Shown: positions 34,816 to 44,158 of the stretch, piece by piece
How positions within the stretch are numbered: the first letter of the stretch is position 1
Layout of the letters: each line of letters opens with the position of its first letter
Origin: Pseudoalteromonas luteoviolacea
Lineage (GTDB): Bacteria; Pseudomonadota; Gammaproteobacteria; Enterobacterales; Alteromonadaceae
Assembly (NCBI RefSeq): GCF_001696455.1
Contig: NZ_MAUJ01000003.1
Span: 200,735-264,734 of the forward strand
DNA length: 64,000 bases
Direction of reading: 5' to 3'
The notes under the pieces: generated by a model
Databases searched by the model: none
What the model was told of the DNA's origin: nothing
What the model saw: only the letters and a program-made list of their open reading frames with translations
Program-made: the position numbers and the translations under genes

Positions 34816-37308
34816 TTAAACTTGCCTCAGACCCTCACCGGGTTCATAGGAGGTAATTTTCTTACTTGGAATATAAGTTGCGATTAATACCATCACGGAA
34901 ATAAGTATGGGCACTCCGACTAAACCAATTGCAAACCCGCCTCCACCTATCAACATAGACTGAGATATACGATATATGAGCCATATTGAGATGCTCATTC
35001 CTACGATCAATCCCGCGGTTAATTGCAAACCCGCCTCTTTCAATAAAAAGCGAACAACGTGCCCATTACTGGCACCTAATGCTCTACGAGTAGCGATTTC
35101 TTGGCTCCTTAAAGAAATACTATTCGCTGAAACAGCGTATATTCCAGTCGCAGCTAAAACAAGCGCAACTAAGCCACACCACAAGAAGATAGTATTTATC
35201 GCGTCTATCAACCGCATAGGCTGCGCTATCAGTTGCTCATAGCTTTGCACCTGATCAAGCGTTACTTCAGGGTCCATATCGGCAACCGCTTTGTGCAATG
35301 TAGCCATAGCTTGCGCCTCAGAACCCGAATAATGAACAACTAATTCCATTGTCCAAGATCGCAAATCCATTAACCCATATCCTGTATGCCAAGCGCTGGT
35401 TGCCTGCATTGTCGGGCCATGCACACTGTCAGAGACGATGCCGACAATGGTGCGCCACTCAGTGTGCCAGTCTCCTTCATCAACGGTTCTAACTCGCTGC
35501 CCTAGCGCATCACCAAGAGGAAATAGCGCTCTTGCCATTGAGTCATTGATTATCACGGGAGATTCGCCACTATCAAGATCGCGCTCATCGAAATCGCGAC
35601 CTGCAATGATCTTCATAGCAACCGTTTCCCATGCACCTCGACTCACCACTTCAAAGTTCCACAATGGGTTTTCATTGTAAACCAATGCTTCTTTACCCAA
35701 AATCTCAAAGTGCGAACTGCCCCCTCCGGTACCTGGCAAGCTCGTAAAGTAAGCCACGCTGTGTATATTTGGAGACTGTTCCAAATTGCCTTTAAGTTGA
35801 TAGTAAAAGTCATTGCGCTTTGTCCTTGGGTTTGTCCTTGGGTTTGTCGGATAGACGCTGGTCGGTAACAATATTTGGGCTGTAATTCGATTGTTTGTAT
35901 CTACACCATAATCCGCATTTTGAGCGTTGAAACTGGTATACAACAGTATTGATGCGATCATTAACACAACGGAAGACAGTGCGATTTCGGTTATCACTAT
36001 AGATTTATTAATACGACCGTTAATTTTGCCAAGTGCACCTCTGGTTCCATCTCTTAAAATCGCATTCATATCACCTGTTAGAGCCCGCCAAGCTGGTAAT
36101 AGGCCGGTTGCAATCACCATGAATATCAGCGTTACCACCAACACAACAACAGCGTCAGACTCTAGCTTTATATGCCACCAAAAAGGGCGAGCTTCACTTA
36201 ATGCAAAAATGCCATTCAACACTTCATTTGTGACTTGTACCCCTATAGCTACCAATATCCAAGCAAGCACACCTCCCACACCACATATAAATACACTCTC
36301 CCATAGCATTTGAATGACGAGTCGTTCTTTCGATATACCCAAAGCAATACGGATCGCCACCTCTTTAATGCGTTCATTTACGCGCGCAAGTAGCAAGTTC
36401 CCTACATTTATACATGTAAGCAATAGGATCAATACCACCACCAAAAATAAGGCGACAAATATAGACGACTTTTGCGTAATGCTGTCATCGGTATATTTGA
36501 AAGGGAATACGCGAATATATCCACCTGGTGATGACGTTCGCCATGCAAACTCTTGTGGGAGTAATTGAAAGTGCTCGGCTAATAAGCTATCGACTTCTGA
36601 AAGAAGTTGACTTAGCGAAACCCCATTTTTAAGCCTAGCAACACCATTTAACGAAGCGCTGTAAGCATCCGATGGCGCACTCGTCTGTATCTGTGTAATT
36701 ACAAGCGGCGCCCAAATTTGCGCGACGGCAGGAAAAGAAAAGCCAGCGGGCATTACTCCGATAATCTGTTTTGGTGTGCCATTGACGCGTATTGAAGTAC
36801 CCAAAATATCCGGATTTTGCCCAAAGTATTTGGCCCAAACAGCATGGCTTATAACAACTACGGGGTCGGCCCCGACTTCTTGATCTGCTGGACTAAAGCC
36901 ACGACCTAATTGAGGTTGTACACCAGCCACTTCAAATAAGTTCCACTGACTATAACTCGCATGTAACTTTTTAGAGCCCGTCATATTGTCCAAATCACTC
37001 AAAATAGTGGAACCTGTTCGATACAAACTCATTCGCTCAATTAATTTGGATTCTGCGCTGATATGATTTAAGTGATATGGGTCGGCGCGCTGTCCACGGC
37101 CATGCTTTTCTCTGAATTCACCCTCGATGGCTACCAGAGGGGTTGTACCTTGCAGCGTTAAAGGTTTAAAAACGATTTGAGTTAGCAATGTATAAGTATA
37201 AACCGTTAAACCGAGTCCAAAAGCCACAACTAACACTGAAATCAGAGTAAACATCGGCTTATTAGTTAACTGCCTCAACATATATTTGATATCAATCCAA
37301 ATGGTCAT
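34816..37308 (-). CDS. MacB/FtsX-type ABC transporter permease (duplicated, ADOP-like)
   Basis: 830 residues with eight predicted membrane spans arranged as two FtsX halves. TM1 is MFTLISVLVVAFGLGLTVYTYTLL; a periplasmic MacB-PCD domain follows (residues ~50-250); TM2-4 lie at ~280-420; then a second TM, a second periplasmic domain (~460-680) and three final TMs (LVALVLAATGIYAVSANSISL...; AGLIVGMSISIWLIYRI; LVGVPILISVMVLIAT). No ATPase domain is fused; it is a separate gene 9 bp upstream. The architecture matches permeases that export peptides, lipoproteins or antibiotics. A 12-bp in-frame tandem duplication encodes NPRTNPRT. Confidence 0.88.
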   Translation of the reverse strand: MTIWIDIKYMLRQLTNKPMFTLISVLVVAFGLGLTVYTYTLLTQIVFKPLTLQGTTPLVAIEGEFREKHGRGQRADPYHLNHISAESKLIERMSLYRTGSTILSDLDNMTGSKKLHASYSQWNLFEVAGVQPQLGRGFSPADQEVGADPVVVISHAVWAKYFGQNPDILGTSIRVNGTPKQIIGVMPAGFSFPAVAQIWAPLVITQIQTSAPSDAYSASLNGVARLKNGVSLSQLLSEVDSLLAEHFQLLPQEFAWRTSSPGGYIRVFPFKYTDDSITQKSSIFVALFLVVVLILLLTCINVGNLLLARVNERIKEVAIRIALGISKERLVIQMLWESVFICGVGGVLAWILVAIGVQVTNEVLNGIFALSEARPFWWHIKLESDAVVVLVVTLIFMVIATGLLPAWRALTGDMNAILRDGTRGALGKINGRINKSIVITEIALSSVVLMIASILLYTSFNAQNADYGVDTNNRITAQILLPTSVYPTNPRTNPRTKRNDFYYQLKGNLEQSPNIHSVAYFTSLPGTGGGSSHFEILGKEALVYNENPLWNFEVVSRGAWETVAMKIIAGRDFDERDLDSGESPVIINDSMARALFPLGDALGQRVRTVDEGDWHTEWRTIVGIVSDSVHGPTMQATSAWHTGYGLMDLRSWTMELVVHYSGSEAQAMATLHKAVADMDPEVTLDQVQSYEQLIAQPMRLIDAINTIFLWCGLVALVLAATGIYAVSANSISLRSQEIATRRALGASNGHVVRFLLKEAGLQLTAGLIVGMSISIWLIYRISQSMLIGGGGFAIGLVGVPILISVMVLIATYIPSKKITSYEPGEGLRQV
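35821..35844 (-). repeat. 12-bp tandem duplication inside the permease gene
   Basis: TGTCCTTGGGTT occurs twice in direct succession and encodes the tetrapeptide NPRT twice in the second periplasmic domain. A small, likely recent, in-frame slippage event. Confidence 0.85.
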
Positions 37309-37317
37309 GATGATTCC

Positions 37318-38043
37318 CTATACTGCGACTGAAGTAGGCGTGAAGTTGTATTTATCGGATATGATCTCACCATCAAAAATCTTGATTACGCGCTGTGTCC
37401 TTGCGGCCGATGCTGGATCATGAGTGACCATACAAATGGTCGTGCCTGCTTTGTTTAAGGCCTCTAATAATCGCATTACAGACTCAGCATTTTTCGAATC
37501 CAAGTTCCCGGTAGGTTCATCTGCAAGAATGATTGAAGGCTTGCCTGCGATGGCTCTTGCGACGGCAACTCGCTGTTGTTGACCGCCTGAAAGTTGCGCA
37601 GGGAAATGACTAGCACGATGTGCCATATCCACCTTTTCCAGGGACATGCGCACCATTTCTTCTCGCACATGCTTGGATAAATCATCTCTGTAGGTTAATG
37701 GCAACTCAATATTCTCTGCCACGGTTAAGTCACTGATCAAATTAAATGACTGGAATACAAAACCAATCTCTTTATTCCTCAGTCGCGCACGTTCGTTAGA
37801 ATGAATATGTGAGGCGTTGTGACCCGTTAATAAATACATGCCGCTTGTTGAAGTATCCAGCAACCCAAGAAGGGACAGCAATGTTGATTTACCGCACCCT
37901 GAAGGGCCTGTGATCGACAAAAAGTCTCCCTCATAGATTTTTAAATTTATGTTATTCAATGCGCGCGTTTCTAAATCCTTGCTGAAATAGGTTTTTGTGA
38001 ATTCAGTGAGTTCAACCAAGATTTTTTTATGACTGTTATCCAT
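37318..38043 (-). CDS. ABC transporter ATP-binding protein (MacB/LolD type)
   Basis: 241 residues: Walker A GPSGCGKST (46-54), Q-loop FVFQSFNLI, signature LSGGQQQRVAVARAI, Walker B IILADEPTGNLDS and the H-loop His in MVTHDP. Sequence and length match the LolD/MacB/FtsE group that powers FtsX-type permeases. It lies between the adaptor (9 bp) and the permease (9 bp), forming the tripartite exporter operon. Cytoplasmic, hydrolyses ATP. Confidence 0.93.
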   Translation of the reverse strand: MDNSHKKILVELTEFTKTYFSKDLETRALNNINLKIYEGDFLSITGPSGCGKSTLLSLLGLLDTSTSGMYLLTGHNASHIHSNERARLRNKEIGFVFQSFNLISDLTVAENIELPLTYRDDLSKHVREEMVRMSLEKVDMAHRASHFPAQLSGGQQQRVAVARAIAGKPSIILADEPTGNLDSKNAESVMRLLEALNKAGTTICMVTHDPASAARTQRVIKIFDGEIISDKYNFTPTSVAV

Positions 38044-38052
38044 GGGTTTCTC

Positions 38053-39306
38053 CTAATTGATACGAATTTGATTATGCTGGGCCCAAGCAGATACATCAGA
38101 CACAATGATTTGTTGCCCTTCAGTTAGGCCGTGCTCCACTTGAATATACTGGGTAGACATATGTCCAAATTGGACTGCGTGTTTGTTTGCTTGCACACCT
38201 TCACCATTGATCAGGTAAACATCAGATCCACTGAAGCTGTTTGCAAATATTGGCCGCTTAACAAATAGCGTGTTTGGAATTGTGTTAATCTCTATTTCGC
38301 CGTCAACGGTTAATTCTGGGCGAATTTCTCGAGGAAGCTGATCTGTCAATTCAACATCGACCTGAACCATGCTGTTAATCACAGTTGGGGCGATACGCTG
38401 AACTTTTCCCTGCAATTGACTAGTGCGCGTATCTAGCAAGACCTTTTGACCGATAACGACATCTTTAATCAGCTTTTCTGGTATCCGTAATTCGGCAATA
38501 AATAAGTCACTGCGTGCTAACAGCGCTAAATTAGTACCCGATGTAACTTCTTGTCCAAGCTCCATAGGCATCTCTTGTACAATACTGTCCATTGTTGCCG
38601 TGACTGTTAAGCTCGCAACTTGGTGCTCTATTTGAGCAACACTACGTACCATCATTTGTAATCGGGCCTCATTCGCCTCAATTTGCGCTTTGAGGTTTTC
38701 ACGGCGTTTTACCAGCCGCTGTTGTTCAAGCTTCCAACGCTGCTCATACTGGCGTACATTCATTTTCACTTCTTCAAAATCAATTTTTGAGATCGCATCA
38801 AACCCTTGATCGATTAATTCCTTCTGCGCATTGAGTGTTAATGCATTTCTCTCAAAATTTAATTTTTCGTTCATCACTGCAATTTGTTGATCTAACAGTT
38901 CTGATTCCAGAGAGATACGACTGGCACGTGTTTCTGACTCGAGCGCTTGCAGCTCCCACTTTGCTTCCGCAAGCTGCTGTTCTAGGTGCGGGTTACTCAG
39001 TTCAAATAATACATCTCCTTTTTTTACAACCGCGCCCGCGTTTTGGTAAATGCGCTCTATTCTTCCGGGTACATTGGTTGCAATCCAGCGAATATCCTTC
39101 GGCACCATAACCCCCGTGCCACGTACCCTTATGTTTAGCTCCCCACGCTTTACCGTCCCAATTAAAATGCTCTTCCTGTCAACTAGATAATCGCTATTAT
39201 TGGTGTTGTAGAAAATTATCGAACCGGCGATAAGCCCCCCAATTAACAAGGCCCAAATGTAGGCTTTTACATTTTTAGTATTTTTATGTTTGCGAACTAT
39301 ATCCAT
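38053..39306 (-). CDS. HlyD/MacA-type periplasmic adaptor of the ABC exporter
   Basis: 417 residues from ATG 39306 (the preceding in-frame TTG CAT adds two residues). N-terminal TM AYIWALLIGGLIAGSIIFY; lipoyl halves (IRWIATNVPGRIERIYQNAG, VKKGDVLFELSNP and VTATMDSIVQEMPMELGQEVTSG); a long coiled-coil hairpin from ~105 to 225 rich in E/Q/L; a beta-barrel domain and a membrane-proximal C-terminus (GLTEGQQIIVSDVSAW). First gene of the adaptor-ATPase-permease operon, transcribed divergently from a two-component system likely to control it. No outer-membrane channel gene is adjacent. Confidence 0.9.
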   Translation of the reverse strand: MDIVRKHKNTKNVKAYIWALLIGGLIAGSIIFYNTNNSDYLVDRKSILIGTVKRGELNIRVRGTGVMVPKDIRWIATNVPGRIERIYQNAGAVVKKGDVLFELSNPHLEQQLAEAKWELQALESETRASRISLESELLDQQIAVMNEKLNFERNALTLNAQKELIDQGFDAISKIDFEEVKMNVRQYEQRWKLEQQRLVKRRENLKAQIEANEARLQMMVRSVAQIEHQVASLTVTATMDSIVQEMPMELGQEVTSGTNLALLARSDLFIAELRIPEKLIKDVVIGQKVLLDTRTSQLQGKVQRIAPTVINSMVQVDVELTDQLPREIRPELTVDGEIEINTIPNTLFVKRPIFANSFSGSDVYLINGEGVQANKHAVQFGHMSTQYIQVEHGLTEGQQIIVSDVSAWAQHNQIRIN

Positions 39307-39421
39307 ATGCAACTCGTTATTTCGTTAATCTATTGATTCGCCAACAAGGTCAGCTGATGTGGAAAAATATATCGAGTGGGCGTTCTATGAAACAGGCAGA
39401 AAAAGTAAAAATACGAAGGCT

Positions 39422-39441
39422 AAAAGTTTACAAAAGTTTGC
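39422..39441. promoter_or_regulatory. 10-bp direct repeat, candidate binding site of the OmpR-type regulator
   Basis: AAAAGTTTAC followed directly by AAAAGTTTGC lies between the divergent exporter and two-component operons. OmpR/PhoB regulators bind tandem direct repeats with ~10-11 bp period, so this is a reasonable site for the product of the gene at 39550. Inferred only. Confidence 0.45.
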
Positions 39442-39549
39442 ATTTCTTTTTTAAACGTTCTTGGTAAAATACATAAAAGCCATTGAAATAAAATGACTTT
39501 TATTAAATAAAAAGAATAATAAAGACCCATTTTACTGCAAGGAAATAGT

Positions 39550-40245
39550 GTGAGAGTGAAACCTAGATTACTTATCGTCGAAGATGAACCAAGCATTTTG
39601 AGAGGCTTGACCGATTTGTTTGTTTTTCACGGTTATGACGTAGATAGCGCAGTGGATGGTAAAGAGGGCTTAACAAAAGGACTGACCGGAAATTACACCT
39701 GCATTCTTCTGGATGTCATGCTCCCGTCGATGAATGGGTTTGATATTTGCAATGCGCTTCGCGAGGATTCTCGTACACAACCAATCATGATGTTAACTGC
39801 AAAAAATGAAGAACACGACATTATCAATGCATTGACACTGGGCGCTGACGATTACGTCTCTAAACCTTTTTCTACCTCGGAGCTCGTATTGAGAGTCAAT
39901 GCATTGGTTAGACGCTCGGGGTGGACAGGAGCAAATGATCGTCTCGAGCTCAGTCATCAGGTTTCAATTTGCCTGCAGACTCTCACTGGCATGTCATATC
40001 AAAAAGAAACCAAGTACACACGCAAAGAAGTAGAAATACTCGACTATTTACACCATAAAAATGGACCTGTCTCACGCGACGAATTATTGAAAAATGTGTG
40101 GGGATATAAAGAAACGCGAGACATAGACACCCGAACGGTAGATATACATATCGCCAAGATCAGAAAAAAAATAGAAGTCGACCCAAAAACGCCAAAGCAC
40201 TTACTCACCCACAGAGGTGAGGGCTATCAACTGTACAAACTTTAA
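39550..40245 (+). CDS. OmpR-family response regulator
   Basis: 231 residues. Receiver domain: acidic pocket EDE (11-13), phospho-acceptor Asp55 in CILLDVMLPS, conserved Thr in MLTAKNE and Lys in SKPF. C-terminal winged helix with NVWGYKETRDIDTRTVDIHIAKIRKKI (split here: recognition helix near TRTVDIHIAKIRKKI). The start is GTG 39550, preceded by AAGGAAATA. The histidine kinase gene follows 8 bp downstream. Divergent position to the ABC exporter suggests it senses the exporter's substrate or envelope damage. Confidence 0.93.
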   Translation: MRVKPRLLIVEDEPSILRGLTDLFVFHGYDVDSAVDGKEGLTKGLTGNYTCILLDVMLPSMNGFDICNALREDSRTQPIMMLTAKNEEHDIINALTLGADDYVSKPFSTSELVLRVNALVRRSGWTGANDRLELSHQVSICLQTLTGMSYQKETKYTRKEVEILDYLHHKNGPVSRDELLKNVWGYKETRDIDTRTVDIHIAKIRKKIEVDPKTPKHLLTHRGEGYQLYKL

Positions 40246-40253
40246 GAACCGTT

Positions 40254-42008
40254 ATGCTATACAAAAATAGGCATTCGCTGAGCCACGCTCAAAAATTAAA
40301 GCGATTGCAGGTCTCAGTCATTTTATTTTTGCTCCTCTTGATGGTGCCTCTATCTTCTTTGCTGTATTTCAGCTATCACCAATCACACCAAAGCCAGTTA
40401 GCTGACTATGAGCAAGAAGCTGGCAATTTAGCCAGAGTTATCAATCGGAAGTTATTCAGGAAGCTTTCCGTTAGCAATCAAATTGCGGTAGATGCGTTTA
40501 ATTATTATCAATTTATACATAACCCAATCACTAAACAGACTCATCAACTTCTATCACCGCTAGCCCAACTCACACAAGAGCCCCAGATCCATGGTTTAGT
40601 GGGGTATTTTCAATTAGATAGTCGTGGCAACTTTAACTCACCGGTATGGCCCTCCCCACTCTCGGCGAGTGACCTCCAAAACACACAGATTGAACCACAT
40701 AACCTAGAGCTAATCACCCGTCGTGACATTGCAACTTCTGTATATCAAGCCGTCTTTCAATCCCAAGCGGTTAAAGCGCATATACAAAATGGCCTAACTC
40801 ACAATGAAAATCTGTTTAATATCATTTTTGACGTACCGGAATATCTTATTTTTTACCGAATAGTCCAGTTAATCGACAAACCGGTTATGCAAGGGTATGT
40901 GGTCGAAAAAGGCCCTTATTTACACCAACAAATTGCTGAAATACTGGAGCTTAGGCGCTTTAATACCCCCATGCTGGTAACACTTGAAGAAGCAAACCAA
41001 CCCAATAACGATAAATACTTTTTTTACTCGTTGGTTAACGGCGAGCCCCACATAGACCGGCCAGCAGAGGTCAACAGCAAATACCAAACGCAACTTATTT
41101 ACACAGCTAAGCTGCATTGGCCATATCGCAACTTCACCATATCGTTGTCTTCAGATGCCATTCCTGTCTCCACCAATGTGATATACAGCACCGTTTTTAA
41201 CGCCGCTCTGATTTTGGCAATCCTGTTTGCTTGTTACGGTTTTTATCGGTTTAGTATCAAGCAACTTGAGCTGGGTGAGGAGAGGTTAAACTTTATCTCC
41301 TCGGTAAGCCATGAGCTAAAAACGCCTTTGACTTCGATAAAAATGTATTCTGAAATGCTGAAATCTGGTGCTATTGCCTCAGAGACGCATAAAGATGATT
41401 ACTACGCGTTTATTTACAGTGAGAGTGAGCGTCTTGCCAGACTCATTGATAACATTTTGCAACTTTCTACATTTGGAAGAAACCCAAAGGTGCTGTCGCC
41501 TGAATATACAAACTTAACCGTATTACAAGACATAGCTCGTTCCAAAACTTCTTCATTGATAACAAAACATAATTTCGAGCTTAATTTCGAATCCGAAGTC
41601 GCACACTTTGACAGTATAGAAGCGTGTGTAGAACCCGATGCGTTTACCCAAATCGTGATTAATGTCACTGATAACGCAATTAAATTTTTTGAATCCGCCA
41701 AAATTGATGACCTAAATAGAAGAGTGATTGACTTTACATTTCGTAAGCATCCAACGCTAAAATGGATGATACAAATCGAGATCCGAGACTATGGCAATGG
41801 CGTATCAAAACAACAGGCAGAAAAACTCTTCGATCTGTTCTATCGAGGCGAAAATGAGCTGACTCGCAATTCGCAAGGTACAGGCATTGGGCTTGCTTTA
41901 GTCCAACAATTGGTTTTAGCTCATCAAGGTGAAGTTCAGGTACAAAACAGGCATCCGGGACTTGCTATCTTGGTTTCATTTCCAATGCGAATGCTAAAGG
42001 CACCATAA
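40254..42008 (+). CDS. Membrane sensor histidine kinase
   Basis: 584 residues. TM1 at ~19-38 (VSVILFLLLLMVPLSSLLYF) and TM2 at ~310-331 (AALILAILFACYGFY) bound a ~270-residue periplasmic sensor domain of no recognised type. HisKA domain with phospho-acceptor His353 in SSVSHELKTPLTSIKMY. HATPase_c with N-box NVTDNAIKFF, G1 DYGNGVS and G2 GTGIGLALVQQLV (from residue ~541). It should phosphorylate the response regulator encoded 8 bp upstream in response to a periplasmic signal. Confidence 0.93.
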   Translation: MLYKNRHSLSHAQKLKRLQVSVILFLLLLMVPLSSLLYFSYHQSHQSQLADYEQEAGNLARVINRKLFRKLSVSNQIAVDAFNYYQFIHNPITKQTHQLLSPLAQLTQEPQIHGLVGYFQLDSRGNFNSPVWPSPLSASDLQNTQIEPHNLELITRRDIATSVYQAVFQSQAVKAHIQNGLTHNENLFNIIFDVPEYLIFYRIVQLIDKPVMQGYVVEKGPYLHQQIAEILELRRFNTPMLVTLEEANQPNNDKYFFYSLVNGEPHIDRPAEVNSKYQTQLIYTAKLHWPYRNFTISLSSDAIPVSTNVIYSTVFNAALILAILFACYGFYRFSIKQLELGEERLNFISSVSHELKTPLTSIKMYSEMLKSGAIASETHKDDYYAFIYSESERLARLIDNILQLSTFGRNPKVLSPEYTNLTVLQDIARSKTSSLITKHNFELNFESEVAHFDSIEACVEPDAFTQIVINVTDNAIKFFESAKIDDLNRRVIDFTFRKHPTLKWMIQIEIRDYGNGVSKQQAEKLFDLFYRGENELTRNSQGTGIGLALVQQLVLAHQGEVQVQNRHPGLAILVSFPMRMLKAP

Positions 42009-42097
42009 TTCGAAGGGTTACAATTGTTTAGTCCGGCCTTGTCGATAAAGCGTATCCTCACTACGAATACGCTTTGATGCATTCAATTTAGGGCATG

Positions 42098-42439
42098 TTA
42101 TGCTGAGTGAACTGAGCCGATATAATCCGCGACACCGTCTGTGCATGAACGTGCATCATCGCCATCGAATTCTTCTAAAATATAGATACGCACTTTCAGT
42201 TGAAAATTGTTTGCGGTCGTTAGCTTATCAAGCATAGAACCCAAGTTTGGATCTTGATAAGAGATTGTAAGCGTATCATATGAGCGCCAAGTTGTCGGAT
42301 TGTAGGCCTTTACTACAACACCACGAGAAGTGTTTGTTACACTGTGAATTTCAGCGACACAAGACGTTGCTGCAGAAGCACCGAATGAGGATGCCAATGC
42401 AACAGCTGCAAAAGCTAGCTTTTTAGTTAACGATTTCAT
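42098..42439 (-). CDS. Small exported protein of unknown function
   Basis: 113 residues with signal peptide MKSLTKKLAFAAVALASSFGASAA. The mature part has two cysteines (TSCVAEIH, ARSCTDGV) that may pair, and a beta-rich pattern. No family recognised. It lies convergent to the histidine kinase gene and may be monocistronic. Confidence 0.65.
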   Translation of the reverse strand: MKSLTKKLAFAAVALASSFGASAATSCVAEIHSVTNTSRGVVVKAYNPTTWRSYDTLTISYQDPNLGSMLDKLTTANNFQLKVRIYILEEFDGDDARSCTDGVADYIGSVHSA

Positions 42440-42749
42440 GATATTCCTTTAATTTTTATGATATTGGTTATTTATAAGTACTGCCTCGCGCGTTAACGCG
42501 CAATAAATATACAATTTCAATATGTTGTTCACATGACGCTGAAGTGAAATAAAAAGGCGGTGTTAGTTTCTATACTCTGTTGAGCATACGGCGATGACGA
42601 AAGACTCAGTCAGCGAAAAAACTCACCATACAATTAAGCATTGCTAGACATTTCAACAGTAAAGTCATTTGTTAGGTGAATTTACGATTTAAATCCTATT
42701 AAAATACACGAAATCATGTAATCACATTAAAACTAGATATATAACAACA
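42440..42749. other. Intergenic region
   Basis: 310 bp between divergent genes, AT-rich. No promoter motif stands out strongly. Confidence 0.5.
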
Positions 42750-43226
42750 ATGACCAATAACCCAAATGAAATTCTCATTAGAACAGCAAGCGTTGAAGAC
42801 AAGGCAACTTTATTGAATTTAGAGCAGGCTGTAGTGGGCGCGGAAAGGCCCTTTAATGCACAAATAAAACCCGCTGCACATTATTACAATCTAAACGACT
42901 TACTAAACAGTACTGACTCTCACGTGGTGGTTGCGGAACATAACGGTACAGTCATCGCCACAGGCTACGTTCAAATTAGACAATCCAAACCCTCTCTCGT
43001 ACATGAAAAACACGGCTACCTTGGATTTATGTATGTTAGCCCAGAGTTTCGTGGACAAGCGCTCAACCAGCGTATTATTCAAAATCTAATGGCGTGGGCT
43101 GAATCAAAAGGCATCTTTGATTTTTATTTAGATGTCTACAATGACAATCAGGCCGCTATCAATGCCTATCAAAAGTTAGGGTTCGCGCCTTCATTATTAG
43201 AAATGAAAGTAAACACAGCCAAATAG
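42750..43226 (+). CDS. GNAT family N-acetyltransferase
   Basis: 158 residues. GNAT fold: beta strand and motif A region GYLGFMYVSPEFRGQALNQRIIQNLMAWA, in which PEFRGQALNQRI is the acetyl-CoA pyrophosphate loop (variant of Q/RxxGxG/A), followed by DFYLDVYNDNQAAINAYQKLGFAPSLLEM, the usual C-terminal motif B. Acetylates an unknown amine. A hairpin at 43248-43273 follows. Start ATG 42750; ribosome-binding site weak. Confidence 0.88.
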   Translation: MTNNPNEILIRTASVEDKATLLNLEQAVVGAERPFNAQIKPAAHYYNLNDLLNSTDSHVVVAEHNGTVIATGYVQIRQSKPSLVHEKHGYLGFMYVSPEFRGQALNQRIIQNLMAWAESKGIFDFYLDVYNDNQAAINAYQKLGFAPSLLEMKVNTAK

Positions 43227-43247
43227 AACAACACATTTATTCAGCAG

Positions 43248-43273
43248 CCCCCTCAAGTCAAACTTTGAGGGGG
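43248..43273 (+). terminator. Terminator hairpin after the GNAT gene
   Basis: Arms CCCCCTCAA / TTGAGGGGG form a 9-bp stem 21 bp after the stop codon. No long T-tract follows. Confidence 0.6.
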
Positions 43274-43654
43274 TATTCGCCCTCAGTCAAAGCGCTTGCC
43301 CTCCTTTCGCACACGATTGGCATCTCAAAATCGGCTTTAATTTCTATAAATCACATGATCTCGAACTATCCATCATAGAACAACAGTAGGTATAAAGGCC
43401 GAGATTAAGACAGTCCAAGCAGAGACTTAAGTTATCCTAAAAAGAAAATTTTCGTCTACACTGAAATTATTCTGCAGCTCACAAGGTCTTTTTCAGCAAG
43501 TCGTCCGGAGCGCAATAAAATTGCTTTTTTTGTATCGCGCGCATTTGCAAAAAAAGCCAATAAAAAGGGGTAGTCTGGGTAACAACTGTAATTAGAACAC
43601 AGTCACCAGCACTACTCGCAACTTTGGCATAACCAAAAACACGAGGAAAATACA
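43274..43654. other. Upstream region of the bufferin operon
   Basis: 381 bp without a gene. It contains a 10-bp perfect inverted repeat GCTTTTTTTG (43523-43532) / CAAAAAAAGC (43548-43557), separated by 15 bp. No Fur-, Zur- or CueR-like site was recognised. Confidence 0.5.
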
Positions 43655-44119
43655 ATGAAAGCATTAACAGGCGCCGCTATGGCAATGATGGTTGCGGGAC
43701 TTGTTGGCTGTAATTCAACAAGTGACTCTGGTGCAACAAGCAACGCGAGCTCAGCAAATACAGGCGCAGCAAAAACTGACTTAGTACATTGTTACGACGT
43801 CAACGTATGTGGTGGTCACAATGACTGTAAAACAGCCAGCAATGCTTGCGCTGGGCAAGCTTCGTGCAAAGGTACTGGATTTGTTGGTATGCCTTCAAAG
43901 GCCTGTGCAGATGTTGGCGGAAAGCGCAAAGATGATTGGGTAGGCAGTATTGCTAAAGCAGATTTAGTGCACTGTCACGACGTCAATATCTGTGGTGGAC
44001 ACAACGACTGTAAAACAGCGAGCAATGCATGTGCTGCGCAAGCTTCTTGCAAAGGCACTGGATTTGTAAACATGCCAGAAAAAGCATGTAAAGACATCGG
44101 TGGCAAAGTAGGCAGTTAA
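43655..44119 (+). CDS. BufA2-type bufferin precursor with tandem duplicated Cys module and lipobox
   Basis: 154 residues. Signal [19 protein letters not shown] ends in a lipobox (LVGC, Cys19) followed by NST, then a flexible Ser/Ala/Gly-rich linker. Module 1 (residues 42-90) and module 2 (103-151) are near-identical: D-LVHC-x5-C-x5-C-x6-C-x5-C-x12-C...GGK, six cysteines each, joined by a 12-residue linker [12 protein letters not shown]. The pattern is that of BufA2 bufferins, RiPP precursors whose cysteines are modified by a DUF692/MNIO enzyme to bind copper. The next genes are exactly DUF692 and DUF2063. The lipobox predicts anchoring to a membrane. GAGGAAA at 43641 is the ribosome-binding site. 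Confidence 0.85.
   Translation: MKALTGAAMAMMVAGLVGCNSTSDSGATSNASSANTGAAKTDLVHCYDVNVCGGHNDCKTASNACAGQASCKGTGFVGMPSKACADVGGKRKDDWVGSIAKADLVHCHDVNICGGHNDCKTASNACAAQASCKGTGFVNMPEKACKDIGGKVGS
43778..44107 (+). repeat. Tandem duplication of a 147-bp Cys-rich module
   Basis: 43778-43924 and 43961-44107 encode homologous 49-residue modules, offset by 183 bp. Many third-position differences show the duplication is not very recent, and the cysteine spacing is fully kept. Confidence 0.9.
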
Positions 44120-44126
44120 TATTTTA

Positions 44127-44158
44127 GGGTGGCCCAACTCCGAGAGTTTGCGCCACCC
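44127..44158 (+). promoter_or_regulatory. Intergenic hairpin between bufA and bufB
   Basis: Outer arms GGGTGGC (44127-44133) and GCCACCC (44152-44158) plus inner arms AACTC / GAGTT around a CGA loop make a strong 12-bp stem in the 63-bp bufA-bufB gap. There is no T-tract, so it more likely stabilises the 3' end of bufA or partly attenuates read-through, giving more precursor than enzyme. Confidence 0.65.

Noticed and set aside
43274..43654. Sigma/anti-sigma or copper regulator gene for the bufferin operon
   Set aside because: No open frame of useful length exists upstream, and the next gene is a GNAT acetyltransferase.
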